Origin: Hondaea fermentalgiana
Lineage: Eukaryota > Sar > Bigyra > Thraustochytrida > Thraustochytriidae
Reading direction: 5' to 3'
Assembly: GCA_014084085.1 (NCBI GenBank)
Contig: NPFB01000036.1
Span: forward strand, 170,853-182,798
Length of the DNA stretch: 11,946 bases
Shown: one piece after another, positions 1 to 9,200 of the stretch
Layout of the letters: each line of letters starts with the position of its first letter
How positions within the stretch are numbered: position 1 is the first letter of the stretch
Made by a program: the position numbers and the translations under genes
The notes under the pieces: model-generated
Seen by the model: the letters and a program-made list of their open reading frames with translations, nothing else
Told to the model about the DNA's origin: nothing
Databases searched by the model: none

Positions 1-641
1 AATAGAATCTTGGAAAAAAAAATCGCAAAAAAGTGTCGATGGCGCCGATTTGGAGTGGCGGACCCCCCTCCTCGTTATAGATATGCCTTTTCAAAAACAC
101 CCCTCGGCATGCATGCTCTTTTTCCGATCGTCTTTTTCACAGAAAATTCCGGAAAATTCACAAGGCCCGCGTGCAAGGACATGTGAATGCACACAGAGCC
201 GCGCTGCCAGGTGAGCCGAGCCGCCGCGCGTGTGCTCGCCGGCGATGGAGAGAAAAAGGTGGCGATGGGAAGCGGCCATGCGTGCTTGCTTGTGCACGTG
301 CCTTTGTGTGTTGATGATAATTTCTTTCTTGCGAGGCCGTGCGAGGGTGAGAGGAAGCAACTGCAAGCCAGCTGGCTTGCTGCAGAAACGAGTTGAGAAG
401 TCAAGATCTCGCAGACCGACAGACCTCGAACTATCGACTGCGGCAGCAAGGTTGGCAAGGCCGGCAAGGCGGTCGTGAATCGACCGCGCAGCCTCCCCAA
501 GCCTACACACACGCACGTTGGCTCTGCTGTGCTCTGCTGTGCTCTGCTCGCTCGCGCGCACTTACGAACGAAACGCGTCCACGGCAACAGATCGCCACGG
601 GCGCGAGACGCGGAAGACGAGCGCGACAAACTCACGCCAAA
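1..641. other. Upstream region of the M20 peptidase gene, no supported gene
   Basis: No gene could be supported here. Open frames exist on both strands, but they are arginine-, serine- and cysteine-rich translations of GC-rich DNA with no recognisable domain. The frame of the downstream peptidase stays open back to about 393 but has no ATG in that stretch and low-complexity content, so it is read as leader. The stretch should hold the promoter and 5' leader of the peptidase gene. I see no convincing TATA box. The only clear structure is the 10-nt tandem repeat at 521-548. Confidence 0.6.
521..548. repeat. Short tandem repeat of GCTCTGCTGT (about 2.8 copies)
   Basis: Two exact copies of the 10-mer GCTCTGCTGT lie at 521-530 and 531-540, followed by a partial copy GCTCTGCT and then a CTCG-rich run. 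It lies about 95-120 nt before the peptidase start codon, in the presumed leader or core promoter. It is probably a slippage-prone microsatellite. No function is visible. Confidence 0.85.
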
Positions 642-2501
642 ATGGGTGTCGAGGTCGAGTCGGAGAACATGACGCCACCCAGAAGCCACTCGTGCTGGGT
701 CTGCGCGTCCCGTGAGGCCGGCTACGTTGGCGAACCGAATGCCCTGGTCAAGGCACAGACCACCGTCGAAGACACGGACGTGCTGGGCAGTGTTTCACAC
801 GTCTTCAAATCGATTGGACGCGTCCGTCAGGCGCTTGGTGCCGTCGGATGGATCGCAGTCGTCCTGCTTGTGAGTGCGACTGTCGCCGAGGCGCGCGATT
901 TTCGCCCCTCGGACGGCACGCAGACCCTCCGTCTCGCGCTCTTGGCCTCTGCTAGTATGGCCGCCATCGGTCTCGTCGTCATGATCAATGCCGCACGCTA
1001 TGGCGCATCATTCGAGAGCCAACGCGCTCGCTCCTCGTGTCTTGGACGTGGCGAGGAGCTCAAGCTCGACGAAGCTGGCGCAAAGCGCCTCGCAGAGTCG
1101 CTCTCGCGCGCCATTCGTCTCAAAACGATCTCCTTCGAGCCGGACGACTCCAACGGCGATGCCACCGACTTTGGCGAATTCCTCAAGTTTCACAAACTTA
1201 TCGAAGAGCGTTTCCCTCGCGTGCATGCCTCCAGCTTTGTCAAGCGCACCGTCGTCAATAGCTACAGCCTACTCTACGAGTGGTCCGGGCTCGACGACCA
1301 GCTGGCCCCTATCATGCTCTGCGCGCACATGGATGTTGTCCCCACCCCTGCGGCCTCGAGCTGGTCCATCGACGACCCGTTCAGCGGCGAGATCGACGCA
1401 AATGGTGTCATTTGGGGCCGTGGCGCCATCGACAACAAACACAATGTCATTGCGCAACTCGAGGCGCTCGAGACGCTTCTCAGTGCGGGTGTCGAGCAGC
1501 CAGAGCGGACCGTCTACTTTGCATTCGGACATGATGAGGAAATTGGCGGCGAAGGAGGTGCCATGCATATTGGCGCCGAGGTCAAGCGTCGCCTTAAGGC
1601 CGCCGGCCACAGTGCGTTGGCCTTTCTCATTGACGAAGGGCCCTTTCTCATCAAAAACGTCCTTCCCGGTCTCACTGAGCCCATTGGTCTCATTGGGACC
1701 ACGGAGAAAGGTTCTGTCAGCGTCAAGCTCTCGGTTTCCTCCGCTCCTCCCGGCCATAGTTCCATGCCTGATGCGTCGGGGCAGTCCAATGTGGCAATTC
1801 TTACCCGGGCGATCTCCCGGCTCGAGGCTCGACCGTTTCCCGCCGTCGGTCTCAATTACTTGATCGAGTGCTGGGAAATGCTCGGTCGCGAGCTGCCGCT
1901 ATCTTACCGGGTCATTTTTGGCAACTCCTGGCTCTTTCGGCCCTTGCTGCGCAAGGTGCTGTTGCAAAAGAACGCCACGGCAGCCAGCGTGCGGACCACA
2001 ACGGCCATCACCATCTTGCGCGCTGGCACCAAGATCAATGTGCTACCAGGCGAGGCCACTGCATGCATCAACCACCGTATCCACCCGGGCGACATTTCTC
2101 ATGAAAATGTCATTGCATACGACCGCAAGGTCATCAACGATCCTCGAGTCGATGTATCTCTTTATGGTATGGAGAACGTTCTTGAGCCTTCGCCGGTCAC
2201 TCCCACGGACGCGCCCCAGTTTCGAACGCTTCAGCGCATCATTAGGCAAGTCTTTAACGCTGCATCCGTGCCCAACGTCATGATTGGTAATACGGACACC
2301 AAACATTACTGGCAGCTTTTCGACGAAGAAGGCGGCACTCACATCTTCAGATTCTCTCCCGTCGTGTTTGAGTGCCTCGAGGATACGCAAATGTTTCACG
2401 GCATCGACGAGCGCATCAGCACCGAGAACCTCGTCAAGCTCCACGAGTTTTATGTTACGCTTCTCTCGAGCGTCTCGCAGCTCGACGACCCCGCGAACTA
2501 A
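642..2501 (+). CDS. Membrane-anchored M20 zinc metallopeptidase (PM20D1 / carboxypeptidase S-like)
   Basis: 619 residues, ending in TAA. The family uses two zinc ions to hydrolyse peptides or N-acyl amino acids; PM20D1 makes and breaks N-fatty-acyl amino acids, and yeast CPS1 is a vacuolar carboxypeptidase. All M20 metal and catalytic positions are visible: H229 in CAHMDVVP (with D231), bridging D264 in WGRGAIDNKHN, base E299 and ligand E300 in GHDEEIGGEGGA, D331 in LIDEGP, and H586 in MFHGIDERI. GHSSMP (H372) marks the lid/dimerisation domain. The block around 346-400 (EPIGLIGTTEKG, then AISRLEARPFP) is the PM20D1-like signature. Two hydrophobic segments, about 64-82 and 97-116, precede the catalytic domain, so it is probably anchored in the endomembrane system. 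The start at 642 was chosen because CCAAAATGG is a strong Kozak context and the open frame upstream lacks ATG. Family assignment is firm; substrate is unknown. Confidence 0.93.
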   Translation: MGVEVESENMTPPRSHSCWVCASREAGYVGEPNALVKAQTTVEDTDVLGSVSHVFKSIGRVRQALGAVGWIAVVLLVSATVAEARDFRPSDGTQTLRLALLASASMAAIGLVVMINAARYGASFESQRARSSCLGRGEELKLDEAGAKRLAESLSRAIRLKTISFEPDDSNGDATDFGEFLKFHKLIEERFPRVHASSFVKRTVVNSYSLLYEWSGLDDQLAPIMLCAHMDVVPTPAASSWSIDDPFSGEIDANGVIWGRGAIDNKHNVIAQLEALETLLSAGVEQPERTVYFAFGHDEEIGGEGGAMHIGAEVKRRLKAAGHSALAFLIDEGPFLIKNVLPGLTEPIGLIGTTEKGSVSVKLSVSSAPPGHSSMPDASGQSNVAILTRAISRLEARPFPAVGLNYLIECWEMLGRELPLSYRVIFGNSWLFRPLLRKVLLQKNATAASVRTTTAITILRAGTKINVLPGEATACINHRIHPGDISHENVIAYDRKVINDPRVDVSLYGMENVLEPSPVTPTDAPQFRTLQRIIRQVFNAASVPNVMIGNTDTKHYWQLFDEEGGTHIFRFSPVVFECLEDTQMFHGIDERISTENLVKLHEFYVTLLSSVSQLDDPAN

Positions 2502-2904
2502 TCTTTTTAGCATTTTAAAATCTACCTCATGCAACATGCCTTCTTTACTTTCCCCTCTTCCAGACAGCGCGGACTTCGAGAACTTCACATGAAACCCCTC
2601 AAGTACGTGGGAGCAAGCGTTGTGAAAATTGGTCACATTTACGTGTTCGTCCCGAGCCAGAGTCGGAGGATGAGGCAACTGCTGGTCTCGTCGGGATATC
2701 GTGCTGGCAAGAATGCCACGCACCATCGACGTCTCGCGGGTGCTCTCTGCGAATATTATATCGACGCGGAGGCTCGCCAATAACGCTCCTTCCCCGTGCC
2801 TCACTGGCATGGCATGTAGCTCACTCCTCTATCATAATAATTACCGATGTATCGTCTCGTGGACTGCGAGTCAGCTAACCAACCTAACCGTAACAAAACA
2901 ATCT

Positions 2905-2957
<53 letters not shown>

Positions 2958-3020
2958 AGCAAACAAGGAATCGAAAAGCACATCGTCGCGGCGTTACGAC
3001 GCGACCCGCCCAGTGTCAGC
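2502..3020. other. Spacer: peptidase 3' end and helicase promoter/leader
   Basis: After the peptidase stop there is an AT-rich run (TTTTTAGCATTTTAAAAT, 2504-2521) that may belong to the 3' end region; no canonical AATAAA is seen. A CCAAT pentamer lies at 2777-2781, about 240 nt before the helicase start, and an AT-rich patch at 2829-2842. An 84-codon open frame at 2529-2783 (+) has no recognisable content. From 2877 the sequence becomes T-poor in the sense direction, with AACC-like units and then the CAAG tract listed separately. A small unrecognised gene here cannot be excluded. Confidence 0.6.
2905..2967 (+). repeat. CAAG tetranucleotide tract in the helicase leader
   Basis: The tract reads (CAAG)8 at 2905-2936, one shortened or changed unit at 2937-2939, about (CAAG)5 from 2940 to 2960, then degenerate CAAACAAG. 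It is preceded by AACC-like units at 2877-2893. It ends about 55 nt before the helicase ATG at 3021 and is probably in the 5' untranslated leader. Read in the helicase frame it would give a Lys-Gln-Ala-Ser repeat. Confidence 0.9.
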
Positions 3021-5699
3021 ATGTCAAGGCCCGAGGAGGAGAAGGCTCGCTGGGCGTGGCCCTTTGCGTTCGCCCCGTACGACATCCAAAAGCAGTTCAT
3101 GAGCGAGCTGTACGAGACCTTGGAGCATGGCGACGTAGGCATCTTCGAGTCGCCAACGGGGTCTGGCAAGAGCCTGAGTATGATCGCGAGCGCCCTCCAC
3201 TGGCTCAAGGTGAACCGCCATCGCGTCTTTCTCGACGACGACGGCGACGCTGCGCAAGCCGTACAAAAGGCAGCCGAAGAGCCCGCTTGGATTCGTGCTT
3301 TTGCACAGGAACGAGCAGCGCAAGCCCGCGGCGACGCCGAGGAAAAGCAGCGACTGCGACGCGAGCGGGTCGAGCGCCGAAGAGGCGAGGCGCGCCAGTC
3401 TGCGAGCAGGAAACACGGACTTCTTTCTTCCCGATTGAGCTCGAAAAAACGTCCGCGGCCCTCGGACCATGACCGTGACCCATCAAGCGACTCCGAATTC
3501 GCACTCGATAACGAGGACGACTCCGCCTTTGACGAGGAGTGCGCGGGGAGCGACTGGCGCGCACGCGCATATGATAGCGACGACAGTTTGGACAAAAGGT
3601 TGCGGGAGGACGAAGCAAATCGCTTCGCCGAAGATGACGAAGACGATCTTGATAGCCCGCGCAAAATCTTTTTCTGCAGCCGTACACATTCACAGCTTTC
3701 CCAGTTCATGAACGAAATCAAACGCACCCCATTTCGCTCCTCCGTTGCCTGTGTGGCGCTTGGGTCACGGAAACAGCTTTGCACAAATGATTCGGTCCGC
3801 GCGCTTGGATCAGCCGCCCGTATCAACGAAAAGTGCCTGGACCTTATCGATCAGGCCCGCAAGGAAAAGGACAGCGCATCTCCAGCACCCCTGACGGTAG
3901 CAGTGCGCGGCTTACCGGCACGCTCGTCATGCACATGCTTTGACAAGAATGCCATTTCCAGACTAAGCGATGACATCCTTTACGAGGCACAAGACATTGA
4001 AAGCGTTGCAGAAATGGCCAAGGAAGACCGGACGTGCGGCTATTACGCAGCTCGTGCAGCAGTGCGCGAGGCCGAGTTTGTTGCGCTTCCTTACTCGATG
4101 CTTCTCCACCGAAAAACGCGCGAATCGTTGGGCATCGAGCTCAAAGGCAATGTCATCATTTGCGACGAAGCACACAATGTCATCGAGGCCATCAATGAGG
4201 TTCACAGCGTCTCGCTGTCGCTTGCCGATGTGACGCAGGCCAGAGCCGATCTTGTGGCGTACAGGGACCGATATCGAACACGTCTGAACCCAGTCAACAA
4301 GGTATCCATTAATAACCTTCTCGTTGTCGTCGCTGGTCTTCAGACTTTTATGCAACGAAAGTCTACAGGAAAAGAATCGTCTCTTGTTGTCACATGTGGC
4401 GCGCTCGCCATCGAAGCCGACATTGACCACGTGAACATCTTTTCAGTGCTGCGTTTTCTGGAGCTGAGCAGGCTTCCGCAAAAGCTACGCGGCTTCGCGG
4501 ACCGATACTTGGAACACAAGGACAAAGTTGGTCAGGTTGCCATAGCAGCCGCGCCGCCGCCGGCCCCGCGCAAGGTACAGTCTCTCAGTTCTCCTCGGCC
4601 TTCAAACAAGCACGCTAAACGTGTCAAGGCTACGCAGCCCTCAACTCTTCCTTCCCGTCGCAAGCCGGCAAGCTTGCGTCCAGTGCATGCATTTCTCGAG
4701 GGGCTGAGCAACGCGGAGAAAGACGGCAAGGTGCTTGTCGTCGCCGATGGTCCTCGTACAAGCATGAAGTTCCTCATGCTGAATCCGGGCACGCATTTTC
4801 GGGAGATCGTTGATCAGGCTCACGCCGTCGTCCTTGCAGGTGGTACCATGAAACCTACTGTGGACGTGGAAACACAGCTCTTTGGCCATTTGCCATCGTC
4901 AAAAATTCGCCTCTTTTCCTGTGGGCACGTCATTCCAAAGGAAAATATGGTGTGTCTCTGTCTTGGCAGTGGCCCAACGCGGACTCCTCTTGAGCTGACG
5001 TTTGCCAACCGAGGCATGACCTCTGTGATGGACGAGATTGCTCGGAGTCTTGTGAACATGTGCTCGCTCGTCCCCAATGGCTTGGTGGTCTTTTTGCCTT
5101 CATACGCATATGCGGATCAACTCTTTGCGCGCTGGAAAGAAAGCAATCAGTGGACCCGGCTTGAGGCCAAGAAGACCATCGTCTGCGATACACGCGACGC
5201 TGTGCAGTCCGACAAGTTGCTGGAAACGTATGCCGCGGCAGCACGATCGCCACGTGGCGCTCTCCTCTTCTCCGTTGTTGGAGGTAAACTTTCCGAGGGC
5301 ATCAACTTCAAGGACGAGCTCGCGCGCTGCGTTGTCATGGTCGGGCTCCCCTTTCCAAATGCTCGCGACCCTGAGCTCAAGGCGAAAATGGACTTTCTCG
5401 ATCGGCCCGCGCATGCGAGCAAAGATGCAAAGCCACTTCAGAAGCCCGCTCTCAGCAGCAAGGACTTTTACGAAAATATTTGCATGAAGGCGGTCAATCA
5501 ATGCATTGGACGGGCGATTCGTCACCGTGACGATTTCGCAGCCGTAGTACTCATGGATGCGCGATACGCGCGTCCAAATATTGCCGCCAAATTGCCCAAG
5601 TGGATTGTTGGGGACAATGAACTCGCGCTCGCGCCAAGCTTTGGTCGCTTTGTGCAGCGCTTGCGCGCTTTTCTTGCGAACAAGAGAGACGCTATATGA
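3021..5699 (+). CDS. DDX11: DDX11/CHL1-type FeS DNA helicase (XPD superfamily 2)
   Basis: 892 residues, ending in TGA. DDX11/CHL1 is a 5'-to-3' ATP-dependent DNA helicase of the nucleus, needed for sister-chromatid cohesion and fork stability. Motifs in order: Q-like APYDIQKQFM (18-27); Walker A ESPTGSGKS (43-51); motif Ia FFCSRTHSQLSQF (217-229); iron-sulfur cysteines C254, C272, C304 and C339; DEAH box 382-385; GGTM 607-610; SEGINF 758-763; motif VI QCIGRAIRH 827-835. The conserved segments FSCGHVIPKEN, MVGLPFPNARDPEL and ARPNIAAKLPKWI follow the DDX11 rather than the FANCJ, RTEL1 or XPD pattern. An acidic, charged insertion (about 95-212) sits between motifs I and Ia, and a basic, proline-rich one at 511-552. 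Start 3021 was chosen because MSRPEEEKARWAWPF leads directly into the family's N-terminal core and has A at -3. An in-frame ATG at 2847 would add 58 low-complexity residues. Confidence 0.96.
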   Translation: MSRPEEEKARWAWPFAFAPYDIQKQFMSELYETLEHGDVGIFESPTGSGKSLSMIASALHWLKVNRHRVFLDDDGDAAQAVQKAAEEPAWIRAFAQERAAQARGDAEEKQRLRRERVERRRGEARQSASRKHGLLSSRLSSKKRPRPSDHDRDPSSDSEFALDNEDDSAFDEECAGSDWRARAYDSDDSLDKRLREDEANRFAEDDEDDLDSPRKIFFCSRTHSQLSQFMNEIKRTPFRSSVACVALGSRKQLCTNDSVRALGSAARINEKCLDLIDQARKEKDSASPAPLTVAVRGLPARSSCTCFDKNAISRLSDDILYEAQDIESVAEMAKEDRTCGYYAARAAVREAEFVALPYSMLLHRKTRESLGIELKGNVIICDEAHNVIEAINEVHSVSLSLADVTQARADLVAYRDRYRTRLNPVNKVSINNLLVVVAGLQTFMQRKSTGKESSLVVTCGALAIEADIDHVNIFSVLRFLELSRLPQKLRGFADRYLEHKDKVGQVAIAAAPPPAPRKVQSLSSPRPSNKHAKRVKATQPSTLPSRRKPASLRPVHAFLEGLSNAEKDGKVLVVADGPRTSMKFLMLNPGTHFREIVDQAHAVVLAGGTMKPTVDVETQLFGHLPSSKIRLFSCGHVIPKENMVCLCLGSGPTRTPLELTFANRGMTSVMDEIARSLVNMCSLVPNGLVVFLPSYAYADQLFARWKESNQWTRLEAKKTIVCDTRDAVQSDKLLETYAAAARSPRGALLFSVVGGKLSEGINFKDELARCVVMVGLPFPNARDPELKAKMDFLDRPAHASKDAKPLQKPALSSKDFYENICMKAVNQCIGRAIRHRDDFAAVVLMDARYARPNIAAKLPKWIVGDNELALAPSFGRFVQRLRAFLANKRDAI

Positions 5700-6249
5700 T
5701 CATGACAACAGCAAGGCGCACCTTTCCCTTGATATCATTTTGTATCCTGCGCGGAAGTAAGGAAGTCTTGCTCTGAGATTGCTCTTGATTCGTTTCGGAT
5801 ATCTTCTTTGGTGACAATGTCATTCCCTATTGTTATAATTTCATTCATATCTAGCACATCCAGCAAGACATAGCGCGATGGTACTCCGTTTATGAGACTC
5901 GCAAGCAAATTGCCGATCGCACCGAACCCCGTCTCAGTAAAAATGGATCTGGTCAAGGGACAAAGAGACGTGTATTTTCGGCGACCGCGATCTTCACTTC
6001 GAAAAGTTGGTCTTAGAGCTTGCGACCCGCGTGCCTTTCTGCGGGCGCCCTGCGACGGTCGACCTGGCGTGCGGAGGAGTAGGACGTCACAGACGATGGC
6101 ATCGGCGCCCAGCTCCTGTTGCTCGTCGTGAATGCCGACAGTCTGTCGACTTGTCTCGATTTTGGTGCCTTGGCGTTACCCAAGTTGACAAACCGCGAAG
6201 AAGCATCGCTTGAACCGCTTTTGGGCGCCATTTGTTTTTTCGTTCGAGG
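5700..6249. other. Convergent spacer with unassigned, broken coding-like frames
   Basis: This stretch lies between the 3' ends of the helicase (+) and ankyrin (-) genes. No gene can be called, but it does not look like plain spacer. On the minus strand, an ATG at 6231 opens a 72-codon frame (stop at 6013) beginning MAPKSGSSDASS. A second minus frame, one base back, is open from about 6176 to the TGA at 5735 and contains LGADAIVCDVLLLR and RYVLLDVLDMNEII. On the plus strand, a frame open from about 5939 (FEKLVLELATRVPF and so on) and another ending at 6304 (GAQLLLLVVNADSL) mirror these. None matches a family I know. Possibilities are a small gene with an intron or frame break, a decayed gene, or chance. 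Confidence 0.4.
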
Positions 6250-9200
6250 TCATTTCCAGTTCTGTGTGAGCAAGCATCGTATAGGCCTACAGATGGAAAA
6301 ATAATTTTTATTCATCGACGGCCTGCTGCATGTGCCCAGATATGTCGCGAGACGAGCCAGATCATCTTCGAGCAGGCCACAGAGATCATTGAGAGAAGGA
6401 ATTGGACCTGAACGAATGCCCCAATTGTACATCATTATGATTGCATCACGCGAGAGACCGATCTTGTTCTCCAGAAAGAAAGCAAAAGCACCCGTCATAA
6501 ATTGCAAGAGCTCTTCAATCTCCTCGGCACCAAGGTATCGCGCAATTCCAAGCGCATCTTGGCCGACCAACGACTTGTACAGAAGTTCAGAGCCAGTGCT
6601 CGTGATTGAGAGGTCCGCACCTGCCACCCAACACTTCTGAATGCAGCGCAGGTGCCCATCGATGACCAGGCCTTCGAGCTTGCGAGAAGCAAGCATAATT
6701 GCGCTCCAACCATCGTTGTCGGTCAGATCCACCTGTGCGCCGCCGTCGATGAGAATTTCTGTAACCTCGACGGATCCATTGAGGCAAGCAATCATAAGCG
6801 GCGTTCGACCGCGCTCGTTTCGAGAGTCTACTTGCGCGCCCGCACCGACCAAGAGCGCCACAGTATCGCTCCGGTCGTTGCCAGCTGCAAGTGAGAGAGC
6901 GCTCTCGCCGCGCAGGTCCTGCAATTCGGAATGAGCGCCCGATGCCAGCAAGACTTCGGTGGCAGCCGCGCCATCTTCTACCTCGCACGCGTACATGAGA
7001 GCGCTTCTTCCCAGATCTCGGGCTGGCCCTTCCATATCGTCAGTCTTCTCCAGCGTCGAACGAGAGCGTCTCGCGCATAATCGAAGTCGCTTGGTTGCGC
7101 TAGACATTGAATAGCGTCTTGTGAAACGTTGCGCGCTGGCTGGTCCATCGTCAGCGTCGTGGCGAATGTCTGACGAAATCTCGTCGACCATCGCCCCAGC
7201 ATCGACGAGCAGACTAACAAGGTCGGCCCGAGCCAATCTTGCAGCCTCCATCAAAGGCGTCCTAGGTCTCGACGACTTGTCGAAGGCAAGATCCATCGGC
7301 ACACCACGTTGGACAAGGAGCGAGACAATTGTCTCGTCACCCTTCTCGACTGCGACGCTAAGGGGATGGTCGCCATTCTCGTTTCGAAAGTCGACCCCAA
7401 ATCTCGCTTCAATCATGACCTGTGCGCTTTCTGTGCAACCTTTTTGAACTGCTAGGAGGAGTGCCCCGTCTACGCGTTTTAAGTCAAGCTTAACACCGCG
7501 TTCCAGCATTGCATGCACCATGACAGCCGTATCGGCAGCAACAGCTTCAAGGAAGCTTGTCGTCGCCGATTCTTTTGTATGAAAAGACATCTTCGCGCCT
7601 CTTTCGATGAGAAGCTCTGCGACGCTGCTCATACCGCTTGCACAGCAGCTAGCAACAGGCGACTCGCGATACTTGTTACAAAGACTGATATTCGCGCCGC
7701 TCTGAATGAGAAGCTTTGCCATGTCTGAGTGACCGTCCACACATGCACAAATAAGCGCTGTGTCACCATCATCATCTTGCAGATCGAGATCAGCGCCGGC
7801 TTCGATCAAGAGACCCACGGCTTTGATTGACTCTAAGGCGCTGGAACATTGCATCAAAGCGGTCTGTTCAGCTCCAAAACTTTGCATATTGAGGTCAGCG
7901 CCGTGAGCGATGAGACATGCAACAACATCATCGAAGCCATTCTCACAGGCCATCATCAGTGGCGTTCTTCCATGTAACCCGCGTATGTTTACAGCCGCCC
8001 CATGCTGGATGAGCAATTGGGCCATTTCTTTGTTCCACGTCTTGTGTTCATGTCTGTCATGCCTTGGCAGACCAGGATGTCTAGGAATGTCATATCCCGC
8101 GCACAATGCGACGAGCGGAATGTCCCTGACTTCCGCAACAGGGACTTCAGTTTCTGCACCATGCTCAAGAAGAAGTCTCATGATTTTCGGTGATGTTGAC
8201 TCTTTCGTGCAAAACGAAGCTTGCACAAGAGGAGATTCCTCGGCCCTTCCCCAACTATTGACGATCGCCCCAAGTCGTAAAAGGATCTCAACGACTTCTA
8301 CGTGTTGATTGCCACACGCACGCGAGAGAGCAGTTCTCCCCCGGTTGTCGCAGGTGTCAAGGTCAGCGCCACGTTCAGCAAGTGTTTCGACCACGCCCGC
8401 GTGTCCCATTTCACTCGCTTGCATTAATGCTGTGTGTCCAAAGCGGCTTTGCTCATTGACCTCGCAGCCTTTTTCGAGAATCAGAGTGACGATGCGCATC
8501 ATGCCTCTTCTTGAAGCGTAATGGATTGCGCTTTCCCCGTATTTGTGCCTTTGATCGACTGGTGCGCCAGCTTTGATGAGCGTCTCTGCGATATCCTCGT
8601 GCCCAGCGGCCAGGGCGAAGAGAAGAGCGGATTGACCAAATTCACCAAAGGCAATAAAAGAACCCCTTGGAGTGACATCAAGTGCCACTCCATGTTCTAA
8701 CAGTAACGCAACGGTGCTTGAAAGTCCCTTTGCGCACACATACATGAGCGGGGTCTTGCCACCATAGTTGCCGAGCGGTGCATTGCGCTGAATGGCCAAC
8801 TCTGCAGTGCTAATCATGTCCTCAGATATAGCGTACGCGACTGCTTTGGGGTGAAGCTGGGCGCCGCGCTCGATGAGTAGATTTGCAGTGGCGGTCATAT
8901 TCCGCCTTATAGCTATCAAGAGAGCATCCCGTGCGTCAAGGATGGATCCTGCGTCACTCATCGCCTCGAAAGGCTTTAAATCTGCGCCATGATTGATCAG
9001 AATCTCTGCAATCTCTGCGTGCTCGAGCGAGCAAGCATCAAGAAGAGCTGTCTCCTCAAAGTCGGATTGAATATTTGGATCTGCTCCAGCTTCAAGAAGA
9101 AGGCGCACGGCGGTCGCGTTACCTGCTCGCGAGGCAAAAATCTGTGCAGGACATCCTGAGTCTCCCCGACGATCCACTTCAGCACCCATTTGAATCAGAA

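Noticed and set aside
75..689. 204-codon minus-strand frame upstream of the peptidase
   Set aside because: Low-complexity cysteine, serine and arginine content, no recognisable domain, and it crosses the well-supported peptidase start.
988..1863. 291-codon plus-strand frame inside the peptidase gene
   Set aside because: It overlaps, in another frame, the zinc-binding motifs of the peptidase, and its content is serine-, proline- and arginine-rich without any domain.
2043..2810. 255-codon minus-strand open frame overlapping the 3' end of the peptidase gene
   Set aside because: Most of it is antisense to conserved M20 sequence and the protein matches no family; it is best explained as a mirror of biased codon use.
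2905..2967. CAAG tract considered as a CRISPR array or telomere-like repeat
   Set aside because: The units are 4 nt with no spacers, interrupted, and located in a gene leader; it is a microsatellite.
2801..3826. 341-codon minus-strand open frame over the start of the helicase gene
   Set aside because: It is antisense to conserved helicase motifs and is a serine-, arginine- and leucine-rich low-complexity translation that includes the reverse of the CAAG tract.
5735..5956. Resemblance of the segment near ETGFGAIGNLLASLINGVP to an Alba-type nucleic-acid-binding fold
   Set aside because: The match was only a loose glycine/alanine pattern; the expected order of strands and the lysine-rich start were absent.
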